DNA of 64,000 nucleotides from Desulfoluna butyratoxydans (GTDB lineage: Bacteria; Desulfobacterota; Desulfobacteria; Desulfobacterales; Desulfolunaceae). The stretch is from contig NZ_CAADHO010000001.1 of the NCBI RefSeq assembly GCF_900699765.1, forward strand, positions 744,001 through 808,000. Reading direction: 5' to 3'. Of this stretch, positions 19,919 to 28,687 are shown in pieces. The first letter of the stretch is position 1, and every line of letters starts with the position of its first letter. The translations under genes were made by a program, and so were the position numbers. The notes beneath the pieces are model-generated. The model made no database searches. It worked only from the letters and a program-made list of their open reading frames with translations, and was not told the DNA's origin.

Positions 19919-19996
19919 GGGGGTGTAGTTCAGTTTGGTTAGAACGCCAGCCTGTCACGCTGGAGGCCGCGAGTTCGAGTCTCGTCACTCCCGCCA
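19919..19996 (+). tRNA. tRNA-Asp (GTC anticodon)
   Basis: A 78-nt cloverleaf with acceptor GGGGGTG/CACTCCC (one G-T pair), anticodon GTC, T loop TTCGAGT, the aspartate-specific discriminator G, and CCA encoded at 19994-19996. Confidence 0.95.
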
Positions 19997-20009
19997 CCAT
20001 AAAAAGAAC

Positions 20010-20045
20010 AAGGGTTCCTTTTTTAAAAAGGAACCCTTTTTTTAT
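20010..20045 (+). terminator. Terminator of the tRNA-Val/tRNA-Asp operon
   Basis: AAGGGTTCCTTTTT and its complement form a long stem, directly followed by a run of T residues. Confidence 0.88.
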
Positions 20046-20081
20046 GCCCTGAAAAAACCTCTTTCATCCCCCTTACAATAA

Positions 20082-20115
20082 AAAAGGCCCCGAAGCCTTG
20101 CCCCGGAGCCTTTAA
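20082..20115 (-). terminator. Terminator after rsmA
   Basis: On the minus strand an imperfect stem (AAGGC-CCG against CGG-GCCTT with one mismatch) is followed by a T-rich stretch. It lies just past the rsmA stop. Confidence 0.6.
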
Positions 20116-20137
20116 CGTACCGTCACTTCCGCCGTCG

Positions 20138-21010
20138 TCAGTCGCCGGACGCTTCGGGCGATGCTGCAAGGAAACCAGCCAGGGCATTGGCCAGCTCGAC
20201 AAACTCGGCCACCGTCAGGGACTCGGCCCTACGGTTCACCGCGATCCCCGCAGCGCCCAGCACCTCCTCGGCCTGCACCGGGCTCAGGGGCAGCTCGCTG
20301 TTGGACAGGGCGTTGCGAAGGTTCTTGCGACGCTTGCCGAAAGCCGCCTTGATCACGGCAAACAAAAGCGCCTCATCTTTAGCCACATGGGGCGGATCTT
20401 CAAGGAAGGTCACCTCGATCACCTCGGAGTCCACCTTGGGCCGCGGAAAGAACTTGGAGGCATCCACCCGCACCAGGGTCCGAATCCTCGCACAATAGCC
20501 CAGCATGGCCGCCATACGCCCGAAATTCCGGGTTCCCTCAGGGGCCGTGATACGCTCGGCCAACTCCTTCTGAAACATGAAAAGAGCCTTTTTCACCCAG
20601 CGACGCTCACGAATCATCTGCACGAGAATCTGGGATGAGATATTGTACGGCAGGTTCCCCGCAACAATAATAGGCCCCCCATGGGCTTCGGCGATCTCCG
20701 TCAGACTGACGTTCAGGATGTCTTCATTCAATATCTCCACGTTTTCCGTACCCGAGGCAAGAAGCTCGGAGCGGAGAACAGGCAGGATCTGACTGTCTTT
20801 TTCAATGGCGCATACGCGGGCGGCCCGCTTTGCAAGGGGCACGGTCAAGGCACCCAGGCCCGGACCGATCTCCACCACCAGGTCCTCGGGCGCGATGCCC
20901 GCGCGCTCGGCGATGAGCTCCGGCACCGAGGGGTCGTTCAAAAAATTCTGACCAAACTTCTTTTTCGCATGCATATCCCACGCAGCCAGGGTAATTCTAG
21001 GCGATGTCAT
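20138..21010 (-). CDS. rsmA: 16S rRNA dimethyladenosine methyltransferase
   Basis: RsmA (KsgA) dimethylates two adjacent adenosines in the 3' terminal helix of 16S rRNA using S-adenosylmethionine, a late small-subunit maturation step. The 290-residue protein has KKKFGQNFLND near the start, the SAM-binding VVEIGPGLGALT, the acidic IEKDSQ loop and the catalytic NLPYNISSQ motif. The start at 21010 follows AGGAG by seven bases; ATGs at 21046 and 20974 are less well placed. The chosen start overlaps the stop of the DUF2062 gene by 14 bases, so coupling is likely. Confidence 0.94.
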   Translation of the reverse strand: MTSPRITLAAWDMHAKKKFGQNFLNDPSVPELIAERAGIAPEDLVVEIGPGLGALTVPLAKRAARVCAIEKDSQILPVLRSELLASGTENVEILNEDILNVSLTEIAEAHGGPIIVAGNLPYNISSQILVQMIRERRWVKKALFMFQKELAERITAPEGTRNFGRMAAMLGYCARIRTLVRVDASKFFPRPKVDSEVIEVTFLEDPPHVAKDEALLFAVIKAAFGKRRKNLRNALSNSELPLSPVQAEEVLGAAGIAVNRRAESLTVAEFVELANALAGFLAASPEASGD

Positions 21011-21614
21011 CGTCACTCTCCTCGCCGCATTGGCGATTTCCATCATTCTTGTATCTTGATTTACTGATCACTTTTACACTCGTGTATGTACCCGCAATCA
21101 ACTTTCGCGTTAAAAAATAGGTTACAATGGTAGGAATAACAGCCAACACAATACTGCCGCCAAGCATCATGCACGCCACTCCGAAATGGTGAGCAAGAAA
21201 GCCTTTGATCAGCCCCAGTTTTTCGGCTATAGGGATCCCGCTTTCCATCACCCGAATCATCAGGTCGATATTCGGTCCATCCCCGCGGTTCCCGCCGAAC
21301 AGCCCCACACCGACCTTGTAACTGCTGTAATAAAACAAAGGGATCGTCAACGGGTTGGCTACCCAGACCCCAATTGCTGCCGCCGGCTTGCTGCCGTGAA
21401 GAACAAACGCCAGGACGATTGCTAAAGCCGTATGAAAAGGAATGGTGGGAGTTACACCCACAAATACGCCAATTGCCATTCCCATGGCAATATAGTGAGG
21501 ATTCCCCTGCAACCTCTTAATTTTTTCTAAAAGAGAACAAAAGTGTTTTTTTATTTTGTTCCAATATGTTATATTCTCATTAGACATCAAGGATTTCTGT
21601 CCGATCTGATTCAT
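20997..21614 (-). CDS. DUF2062 membrane protein
   Basis: The protein of about 205 residues contains two or three membrane segments and the DUF2062 pattern (GNPHYIAMGMAIGVFVGVTPTIPFHT, here given only in part: MGMAIGVFVGVTPTIPFHT, then VANPLTIPLFYY). Members are small inner-membrane proteins of unknown function, often near lipid or glycan genes. Its base composition is more AT-rich than its neighbours. The start is uncertain: ATG 21614 lies after AGGGA at a long spacing, a TTG at 21623 and an ATG at 21587 are alternatives. It is followed by and overlaps rsmA. Confidence 0.75.
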   Translation of the reverse strand: MNQIGQKSLMSNENITYWNKIKKHFCSLLEKIKRLQGNPHYIAMGMAIGVFVGVTPTIPFHTALAIVLAFVLHGSKPAAAIGVWVANPLTIPLFYYSSYKVGVGLFGGNRGDGPNIDLMIRVMESGIPIAEKLGLIKGFLAHHFGVACMMLGGSIVLAVIPTIVTYFLTRKLIAGTYTSVKVISKSRYKNDGNRQCGEESDDDIA

Positions 21615-22162
21615 ACTTGTCAAATCCCTAAAAAAGCAAAGCCTTAGAAAACAACGTCACATAAACAAAAACTGTAACAACGACCTAATTTTTTTCCCGG
21701 GTGGGCGTTTTCGTTACAGTGACTGTCGCAGGACATGGAAAGGGCTGAAACGGCACCGGAATTTTCATGGCCCGAGCCACCAATCCATTTTATTTTCGGC
21801 GATTTGAAAATACCATGAAACGCATACCCTTTCAACACGATTTGTGTTTTTTCCGCCGTGACGTCCCCACGTTTTCATGATTTTTACTAAAAGGTCCGTT
21901 TTTTCCTTTGAAGATTGCTTGACTCTCATAAACAATTAAGTTATCTAACGGGTAATCCTTACTAGAGGATGTCTCTTGATCGATTTCTGTTTTGCCTACA
22001 AGCATAAACCATGTTTGTCATGGAGCTCCTGAGCGTGCGTGCTGACGAGAGGGGGGAAATGCGCGTGCAGGGGTGTGCGGGTCGATCGTGTGTTATTCAG
22101 ACATCCTTCTGGTTATTCATAAACCCATGATAATAAGAAACAAAACAGCACAAGGAGGACAT
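21615..22162. other. AT-rich divergent intergenic region
   Basis: About 550 bases separating two divergent genes. It is much more AT-rich than the surroundings. A possible promoter for the rightward gene is TTGACT at 21919-21924 and TTATCT at 21941-21946 (16-base spacer). The short open frames here have no ribosome site or recognisable product. Confidence 0.45.
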
Positions 22163-22594
22163 ATGTCTGCAGAAACCCCCAACCCCGTTCAGGAAGAGCA
22201 AGCATCCGAAGCCCCGGCTACCCGTCGTCGCGTACGTACCAAGCCGGTGAGCATTGACTCCCTTTTCAAGACCATCATCAAAAGCTACGATATCCCGTCC
22301 CGTCAGGACATCGAAAAGCTCTCTGCTCAGATTGATCGTCTTGAAAAACTGATTCGCCAGACCTCAGGCCGCGGCTACGTCGCCAGCGCCGGGAAAGAAA
22401 AAGGCGACCGCTCCGAAATGACTGCATCCGGCACGGTGCTCAAGGTCATTAAGAGCTCACGCAACGGAGCCGACTTCGCTAAAATTCAGGCAAAAACCGG
22501 TTTTGAAGACAAAAAGCTTCGCAACATCATTTTCCGCCTGAACAAAATCGGTCGCATCAAGCGCAAAACCCGTGGCGTGTATATCGCCGCCTAA
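22163..22594 (+). CDS. Small putative winged-helix DNA-binding protein
   Basis: The 143-residue protein starts at ATG 22163 after a strong AAGGAGG site. It has three parts: an acidic/arginine-rich tail (residues 1-30, with TRRRVRTK resembling a minor-groove binding patch), a short helical segment likely to pair (about 38-68, SRQDIEKLSAQIDRLEKLI), and a C-terminal winged-helix-like unit (about 85-143, ending KRKTRGVYIAA). This suggests a dimeric DNA-binding protein, perhaps chromosomal or regulatory. I do not recognise a named family. It stands alone, with long untranslated regions on both sides. Other reading: an accessory protein using the helix pair for protein contacts. Confidence 0.6.
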   Translation: MSAETPNPVQEEQASEAPATRRRVRTKPVSIDSLFKTIIKSYDIPSRQDIEKLSAQIDRLEKLIRQTSGRGYVASAGKEKGDRSEMTASGTVLKVIKSSRNGADFAKIQAKTGFEDKKLRNIIFRLNKIGRIKRKTRGVYIAA

Positions 22595-23253
22595 AGAGCC
22601 GGAAGCACCCTACCGGGCACCTGCCCTCTGACGTCCTTCTTCCAAGTGACGCCCGGTACACGCTTCAGGGACATGGAAACGGCCCGTGCACTTCGGCATA
22701 CTCATCCGTGCCGGCACCCCTCACCCGCTGTCACCAGACATCGCCGGGTTGAAATCCGGGTGCGTCCGTACGAACCCGCGTTTCCGGGTCCCACATCCAT
22801 TTCATTTGCTCTTGCCCGATTCAGGATCGTTCTCCCTTACAGGTTGTGGATATCCCGGGCCCTTGGATTTACGCCAGGCACGTTTTCGTGCCCCTTTGCT
22901 TAGCAAACGGGTGATTCCAAGGCTCTTACGCCGTCGCGCACAGGCGATGCACTCCCTTTGCGCCCTGGCGGCCGGTGTGTTGTCCACAACCTGTCAGGGA
23001 GGACAACCCCCTTTCCTTCCCCACTGTTTCATCCGAAGAAAACACGAACTCTTTGGCCCAGCCCTCGACAAACGGTCTTGGGATGCCCATCTTATAGAAT
23101 CGCAGCGCACCTTCACGCGCCCGACCGGATTGTCACGCCCAGCCCCCGGGGCGACCACAACGCATCGCCCGGCCCCGCGCCGAGCACGGTGAGTCGTCTC
23201 TGGCGGCCTTTTCCTGCATGCAACCCGGTGTGCGCAGAACCATAGATTTTGGG
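22595..23253. other. Long intergenic region with no supported gene
   Basis: About 660 bases. The left and right parts show no good coding signal. The middle holds a 170-bp unit with inverted ends, listed separately. DnaA-box-like 9-mers occur in its ends but there is no dnaA, AT-rich unwinding region or box cluster, so an origin is not supported. Confidence 0.4.
22832..23001. repeat. 170-bp element with 19-bp terminal inverted repeats
   Basis: Bases 22832-22850 and 22983-23001 are inverted copies matching at 18 of 19 positions. Inside are further hairpins, for example GGCACG-TTTT-CGTGCC near 22877-22892 and an inner pair CCTTGGA/TCCAAGG near 22861 and 22916. There is no open frame for a transposase. 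The size and ends fit a MITE-like element or a large structured RNA. I found no clear target-site duplication. Confidence 0.45.
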
Positions 23254-26250
23254 ATGAACCAGACCATGACACTCAACGACCCCTGCAACACCCCCATCCG
23301 ACCGGGGCAGACCCTCCACGGCTACACCGTCGTCAAGGCGTGCCCCATCCCCGACATCCATGCCTATTATTATGAGCTGAAACACGATGCCAGCGGGGCG
23401 TCCCACATCCACATCAGCGCAGAAGACCGGGAAAACACCTTTTCCGTGGCCTTCAAAACCGTGCCCAAAGACTCCACGGGTGTTGCCCATATCCTGGAGC
23501 ACACCGCCCTTTGCGGTTCAGAGCGCTATCCGGTACGAGACCCCTTTTTCTCCATGATCAAGCGGAGCCTCAACACCTTCATGAACGCCTTCACCGCGTC
23601 GGACTGGACCATGTACCCCTTTGCCAGCCAGAACCGGAAGGACTTCTACAACCTCATGGATGTCTACCTGGACGCCGCCTTCTTTCCCCGCATCGATGAG
23701 TTGAGCTTCAAGCAGGAAGGCCACCGCCTCGAGTTCGAGACCGGCAAAGAGGGGGATGAAGAGAACCTCTCCTTTAAAGGGGTGGTCTACAACGAGATGA
23801 AAGGAGCCATGAGTTCCCCCCACCAGGTGCTGGGACGTGCCCTTAATAAGGCGCTCATGCCGGAAACCACCTACGCCAACAACTCCGGCGGAGACCCCGA
23901 AGCCATTCCCGACCTCAGCTGGGACGAACTCAAGGCCTTCCACGCCCGGCACTACCACCCCAGCAACGCCTACTTCTTCACCTACGGGGACATCCCCCTG
24001 GCCGATCACCTCAAGGTCATCAGCGAAAAGGTCCTCTCCCGTTTCGAAAAGATCGACCCCAAAACCACGGTGGAGCCCCAGGGGCGCTGGACCGCCCCAC
24101 GTCAGGTGGTGGAGTACTACCCGGCCGACGAGGAAGAGGGACGGGACAACCGGGCCCAGGTGAGCCTGGTCTGGCTGGTCACCGACATCCTCAACACCCG
24201 GGAGACCCTGGCCTTCAGCCTCCTCTCCCAGATCCTTCTGGGCAACGCGGCCGCGCCTTTGCGCAAGGCCCTCATCGACTCAAACCTCGGCTCCTCCCTC
24301 TGCGACGCCACGGGCTTTGACTCCGATGCCCGGGACGCCTCCTTTGGCTGTGGCCTCAAAGAGACCCGCGTTGAAGACGCCGATGCCATCGAGGCCCTGG
24401 TCTTTGATTCCCTGGCGCGCATCGCCGACGACGGCATCGACACGGACCTCATCGACTCGGCCATCCATCAGATGGAGATAAGGCGGCGGGAGATCTCCAA
24501 CACTCCGTACCCCTACGGCATCAAGATCCTTCTGGGGCTTGCCGGCTGCTGGTTCCACGGCGGGGATCCTGAAAAGCTCCTCCTTTTGGATGACGACCTG
24601 GGCGCCATCAAGGATGCCGTCAGGCAAGGGGGCTACTTTGAGTCCCTCATACGCAAGCGCCTGCTGGAGAACCCCCACCGGGTCCGCTTCACCCTGGCCC
24701 CGGACAGCACCCTGGCCGCCAGGCAGGCCCAGGAAGAGAAGAGCAGACTGCAAGCCATCGCCCAAAAACTCACCGAGGACGAAAAGAAGAAGATCAACGC
24801 CGATGCCCGGGCCCTGAAGGTCCTTCAGGAGGCAGAAGAGGACATCTCCTGCCTGCCCACCTTAGAGCTTTCCGACATCCCGGCCACCATCGACTCGGTC
24901 ACCCCGGCAAGCAGGAACGGCCAGCGCATCTTCACCTACCCCTGCGCCACCAACACCCTTCTGTACTACACCGGCGTGCTGGAGGCAGGCAGCCTTGACG
25001 ACGACCTGGTGCCCCTGGTCCCCTTCTTCTGCTCCGCCATCATGAGGGTGGGCACCGCCCAAAAGAACTACGAGGAGCTTGCCCGGGCCATTGCCGCCCA
25101 CACCGGCGGCATGGGGCTCTCCCCTGCTTCCCGGAGGCGTTACGACGAAAACCGATCCGCCCTGCCCCTCATCGCCGTCAACAGCAAGTGCCTTGCCAGG
25201 AACCGGGGGGCCATGTTTGATCTTCTCACCGAAACCCTCACCCAGTACCGGTTCACCGACCTCAAACGGCTCCGCAACCTCCTGCTGGAGTACCGGGCAT
25301 CCCTTGAGGCCGCGGTGGTGCAAAACGGCCACAGCCTGGCCATCTCCCTTGCCAACCGAAATTTCACAGACTCCCTGGCCCTCTCGGAACTCTGGAACGG
25401 GGTCGGCCAGATCCGGTACATCAAAGGGCTCACCGAGGCCCTGGTACGCGGGGACGCCTCCGAAGAGCAGCTGGCCCGCATCGGAGACCAGCTCGCCCGC
25501 ATCGGCGACGCCTTCCTCAACCGGGGCAACCTGCGCTGCGCCCTGGCCGGAGACGAAGCCACCCTGGCCCGGGCAGAGGCCGACCAGCTTGCCCTGTCCC
25601 AGGCTCTGCCCGAGGGCTCCTCGCCCTTGAGCTTTGCCTCGGTACCGGCAACCTGCACCCCGGTCCACGAAGGGTGGGCCACCAACAGCGCCGTCTCCTT
25701 TGTGGCCTCCTCCTTTCCCGTGGTCTCCATGGGACACGAGGACGCCCCGGCCCTGTCCATCATCGCCCGGCTCCTCCGCTCCCTCTACCTCCACAGGGAG
25801 ATCCGGGAAAAGGGCGGGGCCTACGGCGCCTTTGCCGCCTACAGCAGCGAAGAGGGCACCTTCAGCATGGGCTCCTACAGGGACCCCCACGTGGTAAAAA
25901 CCCTTTCGGCTTACGACGGCGCCGCCCGGTACATCACCGGCACCGACTACACCGACGAGGACGTCAAGGAGGCGATTCTCCAGGCCGCCGCCGCCATCGA
26001 TCGCCCGGAGACCCCGGCGGCTGCCGCGCGCAAAGGATTTTTCCGCGAGCTGGTGGGTCTCTCTGATGACACGCGCAAGGCCTTTAAAGAAGGACTCCTG
26101 GCCCTGGACGCCCAAAAGGTCCGGGCCGCTGCCGCGCGCTACTTCCCCCCGGAGGCCGACCTGGCGAGTGTGGCGATCATCTCCGGTGCCGACCGACTCA
26201 AGGGGCTCTCAGGCCGCCTGGACAAGGAGCTTGAGATTCACACCATCTGA
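23254..26250 (+). CDS. M16C-type zinc metallopeptidase (presequence protease-like)
   Basis: This protein of about 998 residues is an insulinase-superfamily (inverted zincin) peptidase of the PreP/M16C group, which degrade free peptides inside a closed two-half chamber. The zinc motif HxxEH is in HILEHTALCGS, about residue 75, followed by the conserved NAFTASDWTMYPF segment and a downstream glutamate in VYNEMKGAM. The size fits a single chain with four M16 domains. The start is uncertain: ATG 23254 (MNQTMTLND) was chosen, but ATG 23218 and 23266 are also possible and none has a strong ribosome site. No signal peptide is seen, so it is probably cytoplasmic. It is monocistronic. Confidence 0.9.
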   Translation: MNQTMTLNDPCNTPIRPGQTLHGYTVVKACPIPDIHAYYYELKHDASGASHIHISAEDRENTFSVAFKTVPKDSTGVAHILEHTALCGSERYPVRDPFFSMIKRSLNTFMNAFTASDWTMYPFASQNRKDFYNLMDVYLDAAFFPRIDELSFKQEGHRLEFETGKEGDEENLSFKGVVYNEMKGAMSSPHQVLGRALNKALMPETTYANNSGGDPEAIPDLSWDELKAFHARHYHPSNAYFFTYGDIPLADHLKVISEKVLSRFEKIDPKTTVEPQGRWTAPRQVVEYYPADEEEGRDNRAQVSLVWLVTDILNTRETLAFSLLSQILLGNAAAPLRKALIDSNLGSSLCDATGFDSDARDASFGCGLKETRVEDADAIEALVFDSLARIADDGIDTDLIDSAIHQMEIRRREISNTPYPYGIKILLGLAGCWFHGGDPEKLLLLDDDLGAIKDAVRQGGYFESLIRKRLLENPHRVRFTLAPDSTLAARQAQEEKSRLQAIAQKLTEDEKKKINADARALKVLQEAEEDISCLPTLELSDIPATIDSVTPASRNGQRIFTYPCATNTLLYYTGVLEAGSLDDDLVPLVPFFCSAIMRVGTAQKNYEELARAIAAHTGGMGLSPASRRRYDENRSALPLIAVNSKCLARNRGAMFDLLTETLTQYRFTDLKRLRNLLLEYRASLEAAVVQNGHSLAISLANRNFTDSLALSELWNGVGQIRYIKGLTEALVRGDASEEQLARIGDQLARIGDAFLNRGNLRCALAGDEATLARAEADQLALSQALPEGSSPLSFASVPATCTPVHEGWATNSAVSFVASSFPVVSMGHEDAPALSIIARLLRSLYLHREIREKGGAYGAFAAYSSEEGTFSMGSYRDPHVVKTLSAYDGAARYITGTDYTDEDVKEAILQAAAAIDRPETPAAAARKGFFRELVGLSDDTRKAFKEGLLALDAQKVRAAAARYFPPEADLASVAIISGADRLKGLSGRLDKELEIHTI

Positions 26251-26594
26251 CCCGAATCCGGCAGGGGCGCACGCACCGCCCCTGCCCTCCTCCCTTTCCG
26301 ACACACACATCCCCCAAAGGTGTGTGTGTCCGTACCCCGCAGGACCACAAACAAACCGACCAACACCCCACACCGCCCCAAATTTAATAAAACTTTCTCA
26401 TACTCTCTCACCGCAACGCCTCAAAGTAACACACCCTTTGCCATTTAAATACAAAATGTTAGGCACAAAACCCGCAGTCCGATAAATTTTATTCTCAGAT
26501 AATAAAGATTTTCTTTGACAATAATTTTTTTTCACTATAAAACCCTATCAGTCAACAGCGGTCATGATTGAAATCACGAGTTAAGGAATAGATC
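26251..26594. other. Leader region before ridA
   Basis: About 340 bases. A 10-bp perfect hairpin (GACACACACA/TGTGTGTGTC, 26300-26330) lies after the peptidase gene but lacks a T run. The rest is AT-rich and carries the ridA promoter candidate listed separately. No leader peptide resembling TnaC (a short Trp-containing frame with proline stall) was found. Confidence 0.5.
26515..26541 (+). promoter_or_regulatory. Candidate sigma-70 promoter of ridA-tnaA
   Basis: A perfect TTGACA (26515-26520) is followed after 15 bases by TATAAA (26536-26541), 54 bases before the ridA start. The spacer is shorter than the ideal 17, so it may need an activator. Confidence 0.55.
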
Positions 26595-26978
26595 ATGAAA
26601 GAGACACTTTTCACAGAAAAAGCACCGGCAGCCATCGGGCCCTACTCCCAGGGCGTCGTGACTCCCAACCTTGTCTTTGTTTCAGGACAGCTTCCGGTCG
26701 ATCCGGAAACCGGAGCGTTTCCCACGGGCGGCATCGCCTCCCAGACAAGACAATCCCTTCAAAACCTCGCCGAAATCCTCGCATGCAAAAACATGACCCT
26801 GGGCCATGTCGTGAAGACCACCGTCTTCCTGTCCAGCATGGACGATTTCAGCGAAATGAACGCCGTCTATCAAGAGATGTTCGGGGAAGGCAACTACCCG
26901 GCACGATCGGCCGTCGAAGTGGCACGACTGCCCAAGGACGCCCTGGTTGAAATTGAAGCCATCGCGGTCGTCGGTTAA
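26595..26978 (+). CDS. ridA: RidA-family imine/enamine deaminase
   Basis: RidA proteins hydrolyse reactive enamines and imines such as 2-aminoacrylate to ketoacids plus ammonia. The 127-residue protein has the family beginning ([12 protein letters not shown]), the [11 protein letters not shown] strand, the conserved arginine in [12 protein letters not shown] and the final VEIEAIA motif. The length is exactly typical. An AAGGAAT site precedes the ATG. It lies 62 bases before tryptophanase, an enzyme that releases 2-aminoacrylate during tryptophan breakdown, so a role in clearing that intermediate is a reasonable inference. Confidence 0.94.
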   Translation: MKETLFTEKAPAAIGPYSQGVVTPNLVFVSGQLPVDPETGAFPTGGIASQTRQSLQNLAEILACKNMTLGHVVKTTVFLSSMDDFSEMNAVYQEMFGEGNYPARSAVEVARLPKDALVEIEAIAVVG

Positions 26979-27040
26979 GGCACCGGATATCTCTATCTCT
27001 TACGATTCATATAAAATCAGATACATTGGAGGCTAACATC

Positions 27041-28423
27041 ATGGCAATCAAATACGTCGCCGAACCCTTCCGAATCAAAATGGTCGAAACCATCAAAATG
27101 CTCACCCGCGAAGAAAGGGTGCAGAAAATCGCCGAGGCGAAATACAACACCTTCAACCTCAAGGGCGAAGATGTTTACATCGACCTGCTCACCGACAGCG
27201 GCACCAACGCCATGAGCCAGGAGCAGTGGGCCGGCGTCATGCGCGGTGACGAAGCCTATGCCGGCAGCTCAAGCTACTACAAGCTCCTCGACGCTGCCCG
27301 GGACATCACCGGCTACAAGTACATTCAGCCTGTGCACCAGGGCCGTGCCGCGGAAAAAGTACTCTTCGGCGTGATGATGGGAGAGGGCCAGTACTCCATC
27401 TCCAACATGCACTTCGACACCACCCGCGCCCATGTGGAGCTTGCCGGGGCACGCGCTGTGGACTGTGTGGTTCCCATCGCCAACGAGCCCTCAAAACGAG
27501 CTCCCTTTAAAGGCAACATGGATGTTGAGCGGCTCGAATCCTTAATTAAGGAATACGGTCCCGAAAACGTGGCCCTGGTCATCATGACCGTCACCAACAA
27601 CTCCGCAGGGGGCCAGCCTGTCTCCATGGCCAACGTCCGGGAGACTGCAGCCCTGTGTAAGAAGTACGGCATCAAGCTCAACATCGACGCCGCCCGCTAC
27701 GCGGAAAACGCCTACTTCATCAAGCAGCGCGAAGAAGGGTACGCCGACAAGTCCATCAAAGAGATCATCAACGAGATGTTCAGCTACGCGGACAGCTTCA
27801 CCATGAGCGCCAAAAAAGACACCATCGTCAACATGGGCGGCCTGTTCGGCGTCAAGGACGACGAGGAGCTCTTCACGGCGTGCAAGGGCCGCACCATCTC
27901 CTTTGAAGGCTTCACCACCTACGGCGGTCTCTCCGGCCGTGACCTCGAAGCCCTGGCCATCGGCCTCTACGAAGGTCTCGACGAGGACTACCTCAGGTAC
28001 CGCATCGGCCAGATGGAGTACCTTGCCTCCCGCCTCGACGACGCCGGCATCGCCTACCAGTCCCCTGTGGGCGGCCACGGTGTCTTCGTAGACGCCAAGG
28101 CACTGTTCCCCCACATCCCCTACAATGAGTTCCCGGGCCAGGCCCTGGCCATCGAGCTCTACATCGAGGCCGGCATCCGAACCTGCGACATCGGTTCCTA
28201 CATGCTGGGCAACGACCCGGACACCGGCAAGCAGCTCGAAGCCAACTTTGAGTTCACCCGCTTTGCCATCGCCCGCCGCGTCTACACCCAGGCCCACATC
28301 GACATCATGGCCGACGCCCTCATCGAGATCAAAAAACGGGCCGACCAGGTCAAAGGCTACCGCATCACCTGGGAGCCCCCCGTCCTGCGTCACTTCCAGG
28401 CTCACCTTGAACCCGTAAAATAG
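27041..28423 (+). CDS. tnaA: Tryptophanase (tryptophan indole-lyase)
   Basis: TnaA is a pyridoxal-phosphate enzyme that splits tryptophan into indole, pyruvate and ammonia. The 460-residue protein aligns by eye with the tryptophanase/tyrosine phenol-lyase family: [33 protein letters not shown], the cofactor lysine region MSAKKD (K258/K259), and GGLSGRD. Two features favour tryptophanase over tyrosine phenol-lyase: the C-terminal VLRHFQAHL has a histidine where E. coli TnaA has its substrate-related histidine and the phenol-lyase has phenylalanine, and the [17 protein letters not shown] segment is TnaA-like. The start at 27041 follows TTGGAGG. It sits between ridA and an NSS symporter, forming a catabolic module. 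Confidence 0.92.
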   Translation: MAIKYVAEPFRIKMVETIKMLTREERVQKIAEAKYNTFNLKGEDVYIDLLTDSGTNAMSQEQWAGVMRGDEAYAGSSSYYKLLDAARDITGYKYIQPVHQGRAAEKVLFGVMMGEGQYSISNMHFDTTRAHVELAGARAVDCVVPIANEPSKRAPFKGNMDVERLESLIKEYGPENVALVIMTVTNNSAGGQPVSMANVRETAALCKKYGIKLNIDAARYAENAYFIKQREEGYADKSIKEIINEMFSYADSFTMSAKKDTIVNMGGLFGVKDDEELFTACKGRTISFEGFTTYGGLSGRDLEALAIGLYEGLDEDYLRYRIGQMEYLASRLDDAGIAYQSPVGGHGVFVDAKALFPHIPYNEFPGQALAIELYIEAGIRTCDIGSYMLGNDPDTGKQLEANFEFTRFAIARRVYTQAHIDIMADALIEIKKRADQVKGYRITWEPPVLRHFQAHLEPVK

Positions 28424-28434
28424 TCCACCTCCAC

Positions 28435-28469
28435 ATACCTGCAGCCCTTCGGGGCTGCAGGTATTTTTG
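28435..28469 (+). terminator. Rho-independent terminator after tnaA
   Basis: A 13-bp perfect stem (28435-28447 with 28452-28464) closed by a stable TTCG tetraloop and followed by a T run. Confidence 0.93.
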
Positions 28470-28553
28470 ATTGTCCCGGGCAAAAATCAGCCCAACGCCT
28501 TGCGGACACCCCCTACAAACGTGTACCAACCTTTTGTCTTGTTTTTGAACAAC

Positions 28554-28587
28554 ACATCCATGGGATGACCGTTCCACCCATGGATGT
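28554..28587 (+). promoter_or_regulatory. Inverted repeat in the leader of the NSS transporter gene
   Basis: ACATCCATGGG and CCCATGGATGT (11-bp arms, 12-base loop) lie about 100 bases before the transporter start. They may be an operator for a dimeric regulator or a hairpin in the mRNA leader. A second stem, 28603-28613 with 28631-28640, follows and leads into a T-rich stretch. Confidence 0.5.
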
Positions 28588-28618
28588 CGACCGCAGATTA
28601 TTTTCCGGAAAAGCAGCA

Positions 28619-28675
28619 ATGCAGCTGTATCTTTCCGGAAGCTCTCTCTTTGATTTTTTTTCTGGTGTTTTTTGA
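28619..28675 (+). CDS. Possible 18-residue aromatic-rich leader peptide
   Basis: An ATG at 28619 with a GGAAA site about eight bases upstream opens an 18-codon frame ending at TGA 28673-28675, 12 bases before the transporter start. The peptide contains one tyrosine and four phenylalanines (ending LFDFFSGVF) but no tryptophan. The frame crosses the two leader hairpins and its stop touches the AAGGAG ribosome site of the transporter. This fits a translation-coupled or attenuation-type leader responding to aromatic amino acids, but chance is possible in a T-rich leader. It could also start at 28565 in the same frame (36 codons). Confidence 0.3.
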   Translation: MQLYLSGSSLFDFFSGVF

Positions 28676-28687
28676 AGGAGTGAAGCT

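Noticed and set aside
22832..23001. Replication origin suggested by DnaA-box-like 9-mers
   Set aside because: Only two imperfect boxes, no AT-rich unwinding region and no dnaA or other typical origin neighbours.
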